From the NCBI GenBank assembly GCA_027491435.1, contig JAOZFG010000004.1, forward strand, positions 202,626-266,625: a stretch of 64,000 nucleotides of DNA, given 5' to 3'. Positions 1-6,693 of the stretch are shown here, in pieces (position 1 is the first letter of the stretch; the number at the start of each line of letters is the position of its first letter). The stretch is from Thermoproteota archaeon (GTDB lineage Archaea; Korarchaeota; Korarchaeia; Korarchaeales; Korarchaeaceae). A program made the position numbers and the translations under genes. The notes below the pieces were generated by a model. The model saw only the letters and a program-made list of their open reading frames with translations. It made no database searches and was not told the DNA's origin.

Positions 1-285
1 GCTGGCCACGTTACCTCCGTAGTACCTGATCACCTTGACTATCTCGTCGTAATCAAGCCCCTCTCCCTCTATGACAAGCCTCAACCTCTCTATGTTAGAG
101 TCGTAGTCCTTAACCTCTATGTCAACCCTCGTGACGTTCTTGAGCTCGGACAACCCCTCCGCTATGTCAACTATCGAGGGGTTGTGGGGCTTCACGACGT
201 CCAAGACCAACCTCTTAACGACGACCCTTTTTTCCTCATCGTCCTCAGAAGACGGGGCTTTGAATCCCAGCAACTCTTCTATCAT
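1..285 (-). CDS. DUF211 family protein (partial, runs off left edge)
   Basis: The reverse strand is open from an ATG at 285 to the window edge (95 codons, no stop seen). After a short acidic leader the protein reads RLVLDVVKPHNPSIVDIA, followed by an alternating pattern of beta strands and helices. This matches the archaeal DUF211 family, small ferredoxin-fold proteins of unknown function that carry a V-K-P-H-x-P-S motif near the N terminus. The start was chosen because the frame is closed by a stop at 318-316 and no other ATG or GTG lies between. A G-rich stretch directly precedes the ATG. The C terminus is missing only because the window ends here. Function is unknown; the family call is from sequence pattern. 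Confidence 0.75.
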   Translation of the reverse strand, partial: MIEELLGFKAPSSEDDEEKRVVVKRLVLDVVKPHNPSIVDIAEGLSELKNVTRVDIEVKDYDSNIERLRLVIEGEGLDYDEIVKVIRYYGGNVAS

Positions 286-323
286 CCCCCCGTCTCCCTG
301 GAGGGGAGAGCTTAATTAATTTT

Positions 324-665
324 TCACCTCGTCGATTTCCTCAACTCCATGAAGAGTCGGGCTATTATCTTATTTACGGTCCTTCGGTTCCCTCCTTTAA
401 GCCTGATGACCTTAACCCTGCTTTCGTATCCTTCCGGTACTTCAAAGTCCTTGGAGAATGTGGCTATTATCTTTATTCCCCTCTTCAGGCAGTAGTCCAG
501 TATCTCCTCCTTGCGCCTGTTCCTACCCCTTACTGCACTCCTGGGTTGCCAGACAGCCCCATAACCTAGCATGTTTAACCTCCTCTGCACGCTGAAGTAT
601 AGGTCCCTAGGTACCGTCCTATCGAAGAAGAAAGGCGTCTTATACCTGGGCCTCCTCTTGGGCAT
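324..665 (-). CDS. PIN-like (DUF5615/Mut7-C-type) small protein
   Basis: A basic protein of 113 residues whose N terminus overlaps the last 26 nt of the D-aminoacyl-tRNA deacylase gene, so the two are co-transcribed. The C-terminal half (about residues 50-108) has the order helix, IIATFSKDFEVP, then a strand with VIRL followed by a long helix. That resembles the DUF5615 or Mut7-C branch of the PIN-like nuclease fold, where a D-x-D or KDF motif ends a strand. Residues 1-45 are rich in Arg and Lys and could bind RNA. The nuclease reading is inference and I cannot see a full catalytic set. Coupling to a tRNA quality-control gene makes an RNA-related job plausible. Confidence 0.6.
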   Translation of the reverse strand: MPKRRPRYKTPFFFDRTVPRDLYFSVQRRLNMLGYGAVWQPRSAVRGRNRRKEEILDYCLKRGIKIIATFSKDFEVPEGYESRVKVIRLKGGNRRTVNKIIARLFMELRKSTR

Positions 666-1455
666 CTCTAAGTAACTTCTTGACCCTTACTCTTTTTAAC
701 CCCAGCTCGTCAAGGGCATCTTCTATTCTGCGCCTGTCATCGCCTCTTAATCCTTTAGCGTCCACTATTGCCAAAGAGGGCTTCTCCCCATTCCTATCGA
801 TGGCCATCTCTATCATAACCTTGTCTACGTGACCGGCGTCGTGCTTACGAGCCGCATGCCCTATCGCTATGTCAGTCATAAGCTCCACCTTGGTGAAGTG
901 ATCGTTCACATGGGGCCCGCCGAAGGCTATTGCTGCCCTGTATTTGTAGGGATTCCAAGACTCTAAAGCCTTTATAACTGCTTTAGCCGCGACCTTTATG
1001 GCCTTAGCGTCATTCCACGCCCTCTCATCACATCCTATTTCCAAGAAGGCCATAGGAACGTCCAAAGTCGGGCCATGATGTGTGGGCTCGAAGCCCACCT
1101 CGTAACCTATCTTCTCGGCCCCTTCCTTCACTGAGAGGAGATATTCCTTCATGAGCGAGGGAATCGCCACTCCAAGCTTGTAGGGCTCGCCCCCGTACCT
1201 AGCTGGACCGAAGTTCCCGGGAACGTGAGCTGTAAATATGGGCCTTCCGGGAGTCCCGCTGTGCCTTGAAAGGACGACTAAATAGTCGAACCCAGTGAAC
1301 TCATCGCCCTTCATGTACAGGACCTCCCTCTCGAAGGAAATGAGTTCGTACTTCCTACCAGACAGCGAGAATTGTTCGCCCATCACGGACTTTATCTCCC
1401 TCGCCATGTTGACTCCTGCAACGTCTCTCAACGAGTATAGCAGACCCACTTTCAT
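640..1455 (-). CDS. dtdA: D-aminoacyl-tRNA deacylase (archaeal DTD2 type)
   Basis: This cytosolic enzyme hydrolyses D-amino acids from wrongly charged tRNA, such as D-Tyr-tRNA(Tyr). The 271-residue length is normal for the archaeal and plant DTD2 family. Family blocks are visible in order: GTPGRPIFTAHVPGNFG (about 67-83), PTHHGPT (124-130) and FGGPHVNDHF (178-187), followed by the conserved HAARKHDAGHVD region. ATG start; the upstream gap to the divergent membrane-protein gene is only 52 nt and must hold both promoters. Downstream, the PIN-like gene overlaps by 26 nt. The call rests on motif match and length and is firm. Confidence 0.93.
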   Translation of the reverse strand: MKVGLLYSLRDVAGVNMAREIKSVMGEQFSLSGRKYELISFEREVLYMKGDEFTGFDYLVVLSRHSGTPGRPIFTAHVPGNFGPARYGGEPYKLGVAIPSLMKEYLLSVKEGAEKIGYEVGFEPTHHGPTLDVPMAFLEIGCDERAWNDAKAIKVAAKAVIKALESWNPYKYRAAIAFGGPHVNDHFTKVELMTDIAIGHAARKHDAGHVDKVMIEMAIDRNGEKPSLAIVDAKGLRGDDRRRIEDALDELGLKRVRVKKLLRDAQEEAQV

Positions 1456-1507
1456 AAACTGGTATACTGGCGACTCTTTTTTAAAGGCGAGCCATCAAAC
1501 TAGCTAG

Positions 1508-2068
1508 ATGGACTTACACAGGGCGATAGCACTCACCATATCCCCCATTACAGTGGCAGCCATAACGTCGGCGACCCTACTTAAAGGAGTAGACTTGCTG
1601 GTGGCCATGATACTGCTGGTTTTGCTACCTCCAGCTCCAATAGTACTTAAGTCGGTTAGGGATGAGGAAGGATTCGATCTGCTCGTGCCCGATAGGTTCA
1701 TGAGGGGGAAGTTCTTCCTTTTCGCCCTGATCAGCTATTTCCTGGCCACTGCCTACTTTTACCTCAGAAGGGTGACCCTGGGGACCATGCTATCCCTTTC
1801 CTACCTCTTAGTCACGGCCTCCATGTACCTGTTTAACAAGAGGCTCACTAAGGTGAGCGTTCACGCGGCTGGAATAGTGGGTCCTTCGACCCTGCTCACC
1901 TGCGTCGGCAAGTTAGAAGTAGCGGCGGCCCTATGGGCCTTAACCCCTGTGGTGCTCTGGTCTAGGTGGAAGTCCAAATCGCACAGCATGGGTCAGCTGG
2001 CCTTAGGGGTGACTCTGGCCGTAGCCCTGACCCTGCTCGTCTACTGGACTTTCCTCCCAGTATTTTAG
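1508..2068 (+). CDS. PAP2-like multi-spanning membrane protein
   Basis: The 186-residue protein is almost entirely hydrophobic with about six membrane segments (near 5-27, 30-48, 70-88, 93-111, 125-150 and 162-186). Between the last segments there is KVSVHAAG (about 116-123) and then SRWKSKSHSMGQ, which fits the SR-x5-H-x3-D third motif of PAP2 lipid phosphatases except that the final Asp is Gln. PAP2 enzymes dephosphorylate lipid pyrophosphates at the membrane. Activity is uncertain because the first PAP2 motif is not obvious. The last 66 nt overlap the convergent TIM-barrel gene. It lies less than 1 kb from the UppP-like/DedA fusion, a second candidate for polyprenyl-phosphate metabolism. 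Confidence 0.6.
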   Translation: MDLHRAIALTISPITVAAITSATLLKGVDLLVAMILLVLLPPAPIVLKSVRDEEGFDLLVPDRFMRGKFFLFALISYFLATAYFYLRRVTLGTMLSLSYLLVTASMYLFNKRLTKVSVHAAGIVGPSTLLTCVGKLEVAAALWALTPVVLWSRWKSKSHSMGQLALGVTLAVALTLLVYWTFLPVF

Positions 2069-2824
2069 AAACAGGTCCTTAGACACTCTGTAGTAGATGT
2101 ACTCGCTCACATGGGGCTCTAAGGTGACGGTGCCCTTGTATCCAACGTCCCTTATCCTTCCTATTACCTCATGCCACGGTATCTTGCCGGCGCCAACGGG
2201 TAAGTGGAGGTCCCTCCTCATGTCATTATCATGGACGTGTATGTGGAGGATCCTGTTTGCGAGGCGCAAGTAGGACTTGAACTTGTCTAACCCCCCGTTA
2301 ATGAACGAATGGGCGACGTCAAATGTCATCCCTAAGTCAGGGATGTTATCCAGCAAGTACCTTATGTCAGATGGTGAGGAGAAGGCGCCGTGATCGACGT
2401 TCTCCACTAAGGGTAGTGAGCTATAGTTCTTGCTCAAGACCACTATCTCTCTAAAACCCTTCAAGTTGTACTCGCGAGCCTTATCCCTAACCGCGGCCAG
2501 CCAACCTGGAGTAAACGGGTGAAATGTTACGTAGGGGGACTCTATCCTGTCAGCAACTCTGAGGATCTCCTCTGCCACCTTCAAGGCCCCCCTCCTCACG
2601 TGCTCGTAGGGATGGCCTATCTCCAGGTACCAGGGCGCGTGTACTAGGAAGAAGGCGCCGGTGGAAGAGACGTCAGACAACCACCTCATCATTGATTCGT
2701 CTACTGTTCCCTTGGGCCATTCAACTGTTATCTCAACGTATTCAAATCCCAAGGACAATATAGATTCCACCTCGTCCTTAAGAGGGAGGTGCGGGTTGTT
2801 CATCACGCCGAACATTAAGTCCAT
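2003..2824 (-). CDS. Sugar phosphate isomerase/epimerase (AP-endonuclease-2 TIM barrel)
   Basis: The 273-residue protein has the xylose-isomerase-like TIM barrel. Metal-site segments appear in the expected order: FHPF (after VTFHP, about 110), VENVDHG (about 150), TFDVAHS (about 173), HIHVHDND (about 205-212) and TLEPH near residue 250. This is consistent with a divalent-metal enzyme acting on a phosphosugar or related polyol. The substrate cannot be read from sequence; endonuclease IV is a relative but the length and motifs favour the isomerase group. The 3' end overlaps the PAP2-like gene on the other strand by 66 nt, the longest convergent overlap in the window. Confidence 0.8.
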   Translation of the reverse strand: MDLMFGVMNNPHLPLKDEVESILSLGFEYVEITVEWPKGTVDESMMRWLSDVSSTGAFFLVHAPWYLEIGHPYEHVRRGALKVAEEILRVADRIESPYVTFHPFTPGWLAAVRDKAREYNLKGFREIVVLSKNYSSLPLVENVDHGAFSSPSDIRYLLDNIPDLGMTFDVAHSFINGGLDKFKSYLRLANRILHIHVHDNDMRRDLHLPVGAGKIPWHEVIGRIRDVGYKGTVTLEPHVSEYIYYRVSKDLFLKYWEESPVDEQGQGYGQSHP

Positions 2825-2979
2825 CTAGCTCCCCCTAATTTGAGTAAATCCCGGTAGGGGTCATAACCCTGACCTAGTAAAAACGTAGCTGACCTCCTCA
2901 GCAGGTGAGACGTGACCTCTAATACGGGGCCCCGACAAGAGGGGTCATAATTTTAACTGAAGGACGACGACTAACCCAG

Positions 2980-4188
2980 ATGAACTTATACGAAGCTGTG
3001 CTGGCTAGCGTGTTAGAGTGGTTCCCAGTACAGCCTACAGGCTCCGGACACTTAGCTGGTTTAGCTGGTTTACTCTTACTGAAGGAAAGGAGGATCTCAA
3101 AGGGAAGCGCGATCACTGGGCTGATTACATCAGCGGTTCTAGCTGTGATGGTAGGTTGGTGGGCCAATTACGAGGACGAAGTTATAGGAGGCCTTCTAGG
3201 GGTGGGACTGTCTGTTATAGGCCTATTCGCCCTATTCTTCCTAAAGTTAAACCTTCTCGCTGTTGAAGAGGGCAGATCCCCTGACGTGATGGACGCCTTC
3301 GTCTCCGGCTTTGCCCAAGGGATTAGCACGATAGGTTTCGGTGGAACGGGCCTCTCCATAGCCCTGCTGACCTCTTCAGGGGTGAACTTCAAAGACGCCG
3401 TGCTGCTCTCCTCAATAACATCGATTCCAGTGGCTCTAGTAACCATTAGACTCACTCCCGCGTCGCTAGCCCAATTAGCTTTAGGAGCCCTGATATCGCT
3501 GTCTCTTCACAAAATCGACGTCAAAGCAACTAAAGTAGGCCTGATGTACGACCTAATGATTTTAATGAACCTGAACCAGGTGTGGAAAGTTCAGGAGAGG
3601 ATGGAGTTCTATCAGCAGGTAGAAGAGGAGATAGTCGGCTGGGTTAAGAAGTACGGGGGCGCAGGAGTCTTCATGGCTATGGTAGCACAATCAGTAATTT
3701 CCCCTATACCTGCTGACGCCGTCTTAGTGGCCGCTGGAGCTCTTGGACTTTCTCCTATAGAAGTTGGGATATACGGTGGGCTGGGAATAGTGATTGGTTC
3801 GATGGTGAATTACGGCATAGGTAGGATGTTCGGGAAGAGGTTACTGGACTCTTACTTCAAGGAGGAGTTCTTAGAGGAAGTCCACAAGTGGTTTGACAAG
3901 TGGGGGGGCTGGATAGTCTTCTTTTCGAGGCTAATACCTTTTCTTCCAATAGATATAATCTCTTACGTGGCGGGCGCAACCTACATGAACCCGCTTGTGT
4001 TCTTCATGTCCAACTTGCTGGCCGTGGTGCCTAGAGCCATGTTCTTCGGGTACGTCGGCGAGATGCTTATGAAGGGCAGGTGGGAAATGCTAATAGCGGC
4101 CCTGGCCTTAATAGTTGGAGGGGCCCTAATAGGCTACAAGGTGCAGAGAAGGAGAAGGTCTAAGGGGCCCGTAGCTCAGCAAGGATAG
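2980..4188 (+). CDS. UppP(BacA)-like domain fused to DedA/VTT domain
   Basis: A 402-residue membrane protein with two parts. Residues 1-180 resemble undecaprenyl-diphosphatase: LEWFPVQPTGSGHL (12-25) corresponds to the TEFLPVSS-GHL motif, and a second repeat at about 108-155 ends in SITSIPVAL like the LSIPVIL block. The usual second-motif arginine (PGISRSG) is replaced by GFGGTG, and the first motif keeps only one of two glutamates. Residues 205-390 form a DedA (SNARE-associated, VTT) domain with ISPIPADAVLVAAG, GSMVNYGIGRMFG and FSRLIPFLPIDIISYVAG. DedA proteins are known polyprenyl-phosphate flippases. The fusion suggests lipid-carrier recycling, perhaps with a non-catalytic UppP part. The last eight codons, including the stop, lie inside a tRNA-Arg gene. 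Confidence 0.8.
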   Translation: MNLYEAVLASVLEWFPVQPTGSGHLAGLAGLLLLKERRISKGSAITGLITSAVLAVMVGWWANYEDEVIGGLLGVGLSVIGLFALFFLKLNLLAVEEGRSPDVMDAFVSGFAQGISTIGFGGTGLSIALLTSSGVNFKDAVLLSSITSIPVALVTIRLTPASLAQLALGALISLSLHKIDVKATKVGLMYDLMILMNLNQVWKVQERMEFYQQVEEEIVGWVKKYGGAGVFMAMVAQSVISPIPADAVLVAAGALGLSPIEVGIYGGLGIVIGSMVNYGIGRMFGKRLLDSYFKEEFLEEVHKWFDKWGGWIVFFSRLIPFLPIDIISYVAGATYMNPLVFFMSNLLAVVPRAMFFGYVGEMLMKGRWEMLIAALALIVGGALIGYKVQRRRRSKGPVAQQG

Positions 4189-4239
4189 AGCGGCGGCCTT
4201 CGGAGCCGCAGGTCGGGGGTTCAAGTCCCCCCGGGCCCG
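4165..4239 (+). tRNA. tRNA-Arg (anticodon TCG)
   Basis: A full cloverleaf can be drawn. The acceptor stem is GGGCCCG (4165-4171) with CGGGCCC (4232-4238), the D stem GCTC/GAGC (4174-4177, 4188-4191), the anticodon stem GCGGC/GCCGC (4193-4197, 4205-4209) with loop CTTCGGA, and the T stem GGGGG/CCCCC (4215-4219, 4227-4231) with loop TTCAAGT. The anticodon at 4200-4202 is TCG. The discriminator base is G at 4239; CCA is not encoded and no intron is seen. A short T run follows (4240-4244). The first 24 nt are also the coding end of the upstream membrane-protein gene. Confidence 0.97.
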
Positions 4240-4250
4240 TTTTTGCTCCA
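4239..4250 (+). terminator. T-run terminator after tRNA-Arg
   Basis: A run of five T begins right after the discriminator base of the tRNA. Short T runs are typical archaeal transcription stop signals. It would end the joint transcript of the UppP-like/DedA gene and the tRNA. Confidence 0.5.
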
Positions 4251-4387
4251 ACCCTTAGCTGGACCCGCTATTTTAAGAGCTGACGGGCGCGGGCCTTCCT
4301 AAATTCAGTTTACTATACAACGAATATAATGTAAAAGGAATACATTAAAAAACAAAATATAAAAACTAGGGGGAGGCCGGCTGACCT

Positions 4388-4618
4388 TTACTTCTTCCAG
4401 ATAGCCTCGACGGCAAGCTCTATATCCCTGTCGGTTACGGTCTTCCTTTTGGCATGCCTAGCAAGGTCAACAGCATACTTGCTGACCTCATGGGCGAACT
4501 TCTCAAGGTAGTAGGCCAGTCTGGCCTTGGCCTCATCGCTAACCCTCTCGGCACCGGCCTCCTTAATTATCCTATATATGGGAGCTAGGGGTAGGTGCTT
4601 GGTCGGCCGCTGGGGCAT
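4388..4618 (-). CDS. Archaeal histone
   Basis: A 76-residue protein with the complete histone fold and almost no tails: LPLAPIYRIIKEAGAERVS, then a long central helix (about residues 28-58) and RKTVTDRDIELAVEAIWKK at the end. RKTVT-x-x-D-IE is the archaeal loop-2 and alpha-3 signature. It would form dimers that wrap DNA. The ATG at 4618 is preferred over a GTG at 4627 because GAGGTGA lies at proper spacing only before the ATG. A strong TATA box lies about 55 nt upstream. The gene stands alone beside an AT-rich gap. The call is certain; which histone paralogue it is cannot be told. Confidence 0.95.
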   Translation of the reverse strand: MPQRPTKHLPLAPIYRIIKEAGAERVSDEAKARLAYYLEKFAHEVSKYAVDLARHAKRKTVTDRDIELAVEAIWKK

Positions 4619-4670
4619 ACGTCTCACCTCTTAACAAACCCTACTATAGGGCTACGTATTCTCGTGGATG

Positions 4671-4682
4671 GATAAATATAAG
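4671..4682 (-). promoter_or_regulatory. Histone gene promoter (TATA box)
   Basis: On the reverse strand CTTATATTTATC matches the archaeal TATA consensus. It would start transcription near 4650, giving a leader of about 30 nt that contains the GAGGTGA ribosome binding site. Confidence 0.65.
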
Positions 4683-5269
4683 TATTTCCCATGAGGGTGC
4701 ATCTCCACCTCCATAAAATCGGGTGAAACAGTTTCAACCAGCATCATGATGGGATCAGGTGAAATTATGGGAATTAAGGGGTCAAATCACCTGAGAGCTA
4801 GTATCATATATATCATCAATTATACCAAGAATTACAATCTAAAATAATATTATCCCAATTTAGTAACTATTATTTTTGTTAATAGTTATTGTTTACCTAA
4901 TTATGTTGATAAGCTCTCTCAATCATTGGATGATCGGTAGAGTCGCCATATGCCGCTATTTCATAGTTATATAAGTAGTTGGATGTATGATCATCGAGCA
5001 TTTGATTCAGGAAGCTTCATAAAGGATATGGCCTACATATGACAGTCACATGGTTAATGGAGCCTCTAATGACGATTATCAAAAAATATAATAATATTGG
5101 AAAATTTAATTAATTATATAAAATTAAAATGTTGACAGATGGACTCTAATTGGTCAATAAACTCCCGCAGGATCTAATTATGTTCCAAGCCGAACGGAGA
5201 TGCCAGAGCCACCACATGTCGGAACGGCACCAATAAATAGGGCCGTGTGGCCATGGAAGTGGGGATCAA
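4683..5269. other. AT-rich intergenic region (about 590 nt)
   Basis: No convincing gene was found on either strand. The middle part (about 4800-5130) is strongly AT-rich compared with the roughly 50% GC of its surroundings. It contains one perfect 8-bp inverted repeat, TAACTATT at 4864-4871 and AATAGTTA at 4881-4888. No tRNA-like fold, CRISPR repeat or clear origin-recognition (ORB) box was recognised. The right end (5230-5269) should carry the promoter and ribosome binding site of the next gene. Confidence 0.6.
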
Positions 5270-5953
5270 ATGGAGAGTAAGGTGGCCATTCTCTGCTCAA
5301 CTGATTTCTTTTGGGGGACTGAGCCGGTCGATTTGATAAATTTTCTAAGAAAAAGCGGGTGTGATGGCATAATTTTGTCAACAGAACCTCCTCACTATTT
5401 CCCGCCTAACATGAACAAGGCAACCCTTTTAGAGCTGAGGGCCCTCCTTAAGAGGTTTGAGGGGATAGTGACCGTTAGAGCTCCCACAACAGATGTTAAC
5501 ATGTTTTCGAAAAATCCTTATGTGGCAAAAGCATCTCTCCAGTCCATACTTGAGGGAATTAACCTGGCAGCCAAGCTGGACCCTGACTTCGTTATAGTGA
5601 GGCCGAGTTACAGGCCTGTGGAGATGTCCCCTTACAACACCCACAAACTCAAGTCGCTGATCCAGAGGATCCCCCGTAGCATGTATGTGGCTTTTGAACT
5701 GTTCAACTCGCCAGAAGACCTCTCAATATTTGATGAGAGGACTGCATTAATTTCAGTGGCCGGGTACAGACCCGCTAGGCGGAGGGTCGTGGGAGTGGCC
5801 TACGAAGTTGAGGGTCCAGAGGAGATGAGGCTGATCCCCGGAATAACGTCCTTGAAGTACATGCTCCTTTACCCGAAGAGGAGGTTAATGGACCCAGATT
5901 TCCTGAAAAAAATAGTTGTTAGGGCGAGGGAGCTGAGGGAGAGGATCATTTAG
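5270..5953 (+). CDS. Degenerate TIM-barrel (isomerase-like) protein
   Basis: The 227-residue protein has alternating strand and helix segments, with strands VAILCST (4-10), GIILSTEP (33-40), GIVTVRAP (64-71), FVIVRPSY (106-113) and YVAFELFN (138-145), as expected for a shortened xylose-isomerase-like TIM barrel. The metal-binding H and D residues seen in the relative at 2003-2824 are mostly absent, so catalysis of the same type is doubtful. ATG start follows GTGGGGATCAA. It overlaps the convergent creatininase gene by 4 nt and follows the large AT-rich gap. I do not recognise a named family; the fold assignment is inference. Confidence 0.6.
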   Translation: MESKVAILCSTDFFWGTEPVDLINFLRKSGCDGIILSTEPPHYFPPNMNKATLLELRALLKRFEGIVTVRAPTTDVNMFSKNPYVAKASLQSILEGINLAAKLDPDFVIVRPSYRPVEMSPYNTHKLKSLIQRIPRSMYVAFELFNSPEDLSIFDERTALISVAGYRPARRRVVGVAYEVEGPEEMRLIPGITSLKYMLLYPKRRLMDPDFLKKIVVRARELRERII

Positions 5954-6693
5954 AGGTAAACCTCCTGCCTCTCCCATCCCTCCAAAATTCTCTCAATCTC
6001 CTCCTTGATTAGGCCGATCAACCTGTTTGCATACTCCTCAGCTTTTTCAGGTGAAGGCACGAAAACCCTAGTGTTCGGTTCGTAGGTTAGTATGGAGCCA
6101 GGAGCCGGCATGACGGATACTCCTTTGCTGTACTGGTAGACCTCTCCCTCGTCCACATTCCCCTTAACCAGCCTGTGGTCTACAGCCATTATCATGGCCG
6201 TCTCGTCAGTGCCAGCGTGGCCTCCAGGGGTACCAAAAACCTCCTTAGCCACTTCAGAGCCCAGCTCCCACCAATTGATTACGGCGCTCCTAACCCCGTG
6301 TTCCAACCAAGCTCTCTTCATGGCCGATTTTATGGCCTCCATGTGCCCTCCTCCGCCATGTCCGTTTATTATTATCACCTTCTCAAGCCCATTAGCGTGG
6401 AGCTCAACTAGGGCGTCGTAAATCAACGATTCGAAGGTCTCCTTCCTAAGAGTTAGGGACCCCCAGTAGCCGCTGAGGGAGCTGACAACCCCGTACCTTA
6501 TTGGAGGCGCTATAAGGGCGTTCAGGTCCTCAGCTATTCGCTCAGCGATCCACTCAGGTATTAGGAAGTCGGTGCCCAGGGGCAAGTGATTTCCATGGGC
6601 CTCATTTACTCCTACGGGGAGTAGAGCCACATCAGTGTCCTCCAAAGCCTCCCTGAATTCAGGCCAGCTCAAGAGCCACATCCTCCTCTCCAT
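5950..6693 (-). CDS. Creatininase family metal-dependent amidohydrolase
   Basis: Metal-binding motifs of the creatininase family are in place: GVNEAHGNHLPLGTD (about 28-42), NGHGGG (about 110-115) and GGHAGTDETA (about 157-166). The family includes creatininase, mycofactocin peptidase MftE and the archaeal FAPy deformylase ArfB of riboflavin and F420 synthesis, so cyclic amide or formamide hydrolysis is expected. The ATG at 6693 follows GGAGGTGA with a 4-nt spacer and overlaps the stop of the upstream P-loop gene by one base (TGATG), showing translational coupling. Length (247) is normal. ArfB is a reasonable guess but the substrate cannot be settled from sequence. Confidence 0.85.
   Translation of the reverse strand: MERRMWLLSWPEFREALEDTDVALLPVGVNEAHGNHLPLGTDFLIPEWIAERIAEDLNALIAPPIRYGVVSSLSGYWGSLTLRKETFESLIYDALVELHANGLEKVIIINGHGGGGHMEAIKSAMKRAWLEHGVRSAVINWWELGSEVAKEVFGTPGGHAGTDETAMIMAVDHRLVKGNVDEGEVYQYSKGVSVMPAPGSILTYEPNTRVFVPSPEKAEEYANRLIGLIKEEIERILEGWERQEVYL

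Noticed and set aside
4165-4239. tRNA as an integration (att) site
   Set aside because: No integrase gene, no direct repeat of the tRNA 3' end and no island with foreign composition next to it.
4683-5269. Replication origin in the AT-rich gap
   Set aside because: No ORB or mini-ORB box, no cdc6/orc1 gene in the window and only one weak inverted repeat; AT richness alone is not enough to call an origin.
6175-6421. Antisense reading frames within the creatininase gene
   Set aside because: They mirror the codon pattern of the real gene and lack their own starts, RBS or conserved motifs. The same applies to other long opposite-strand frames in the window.
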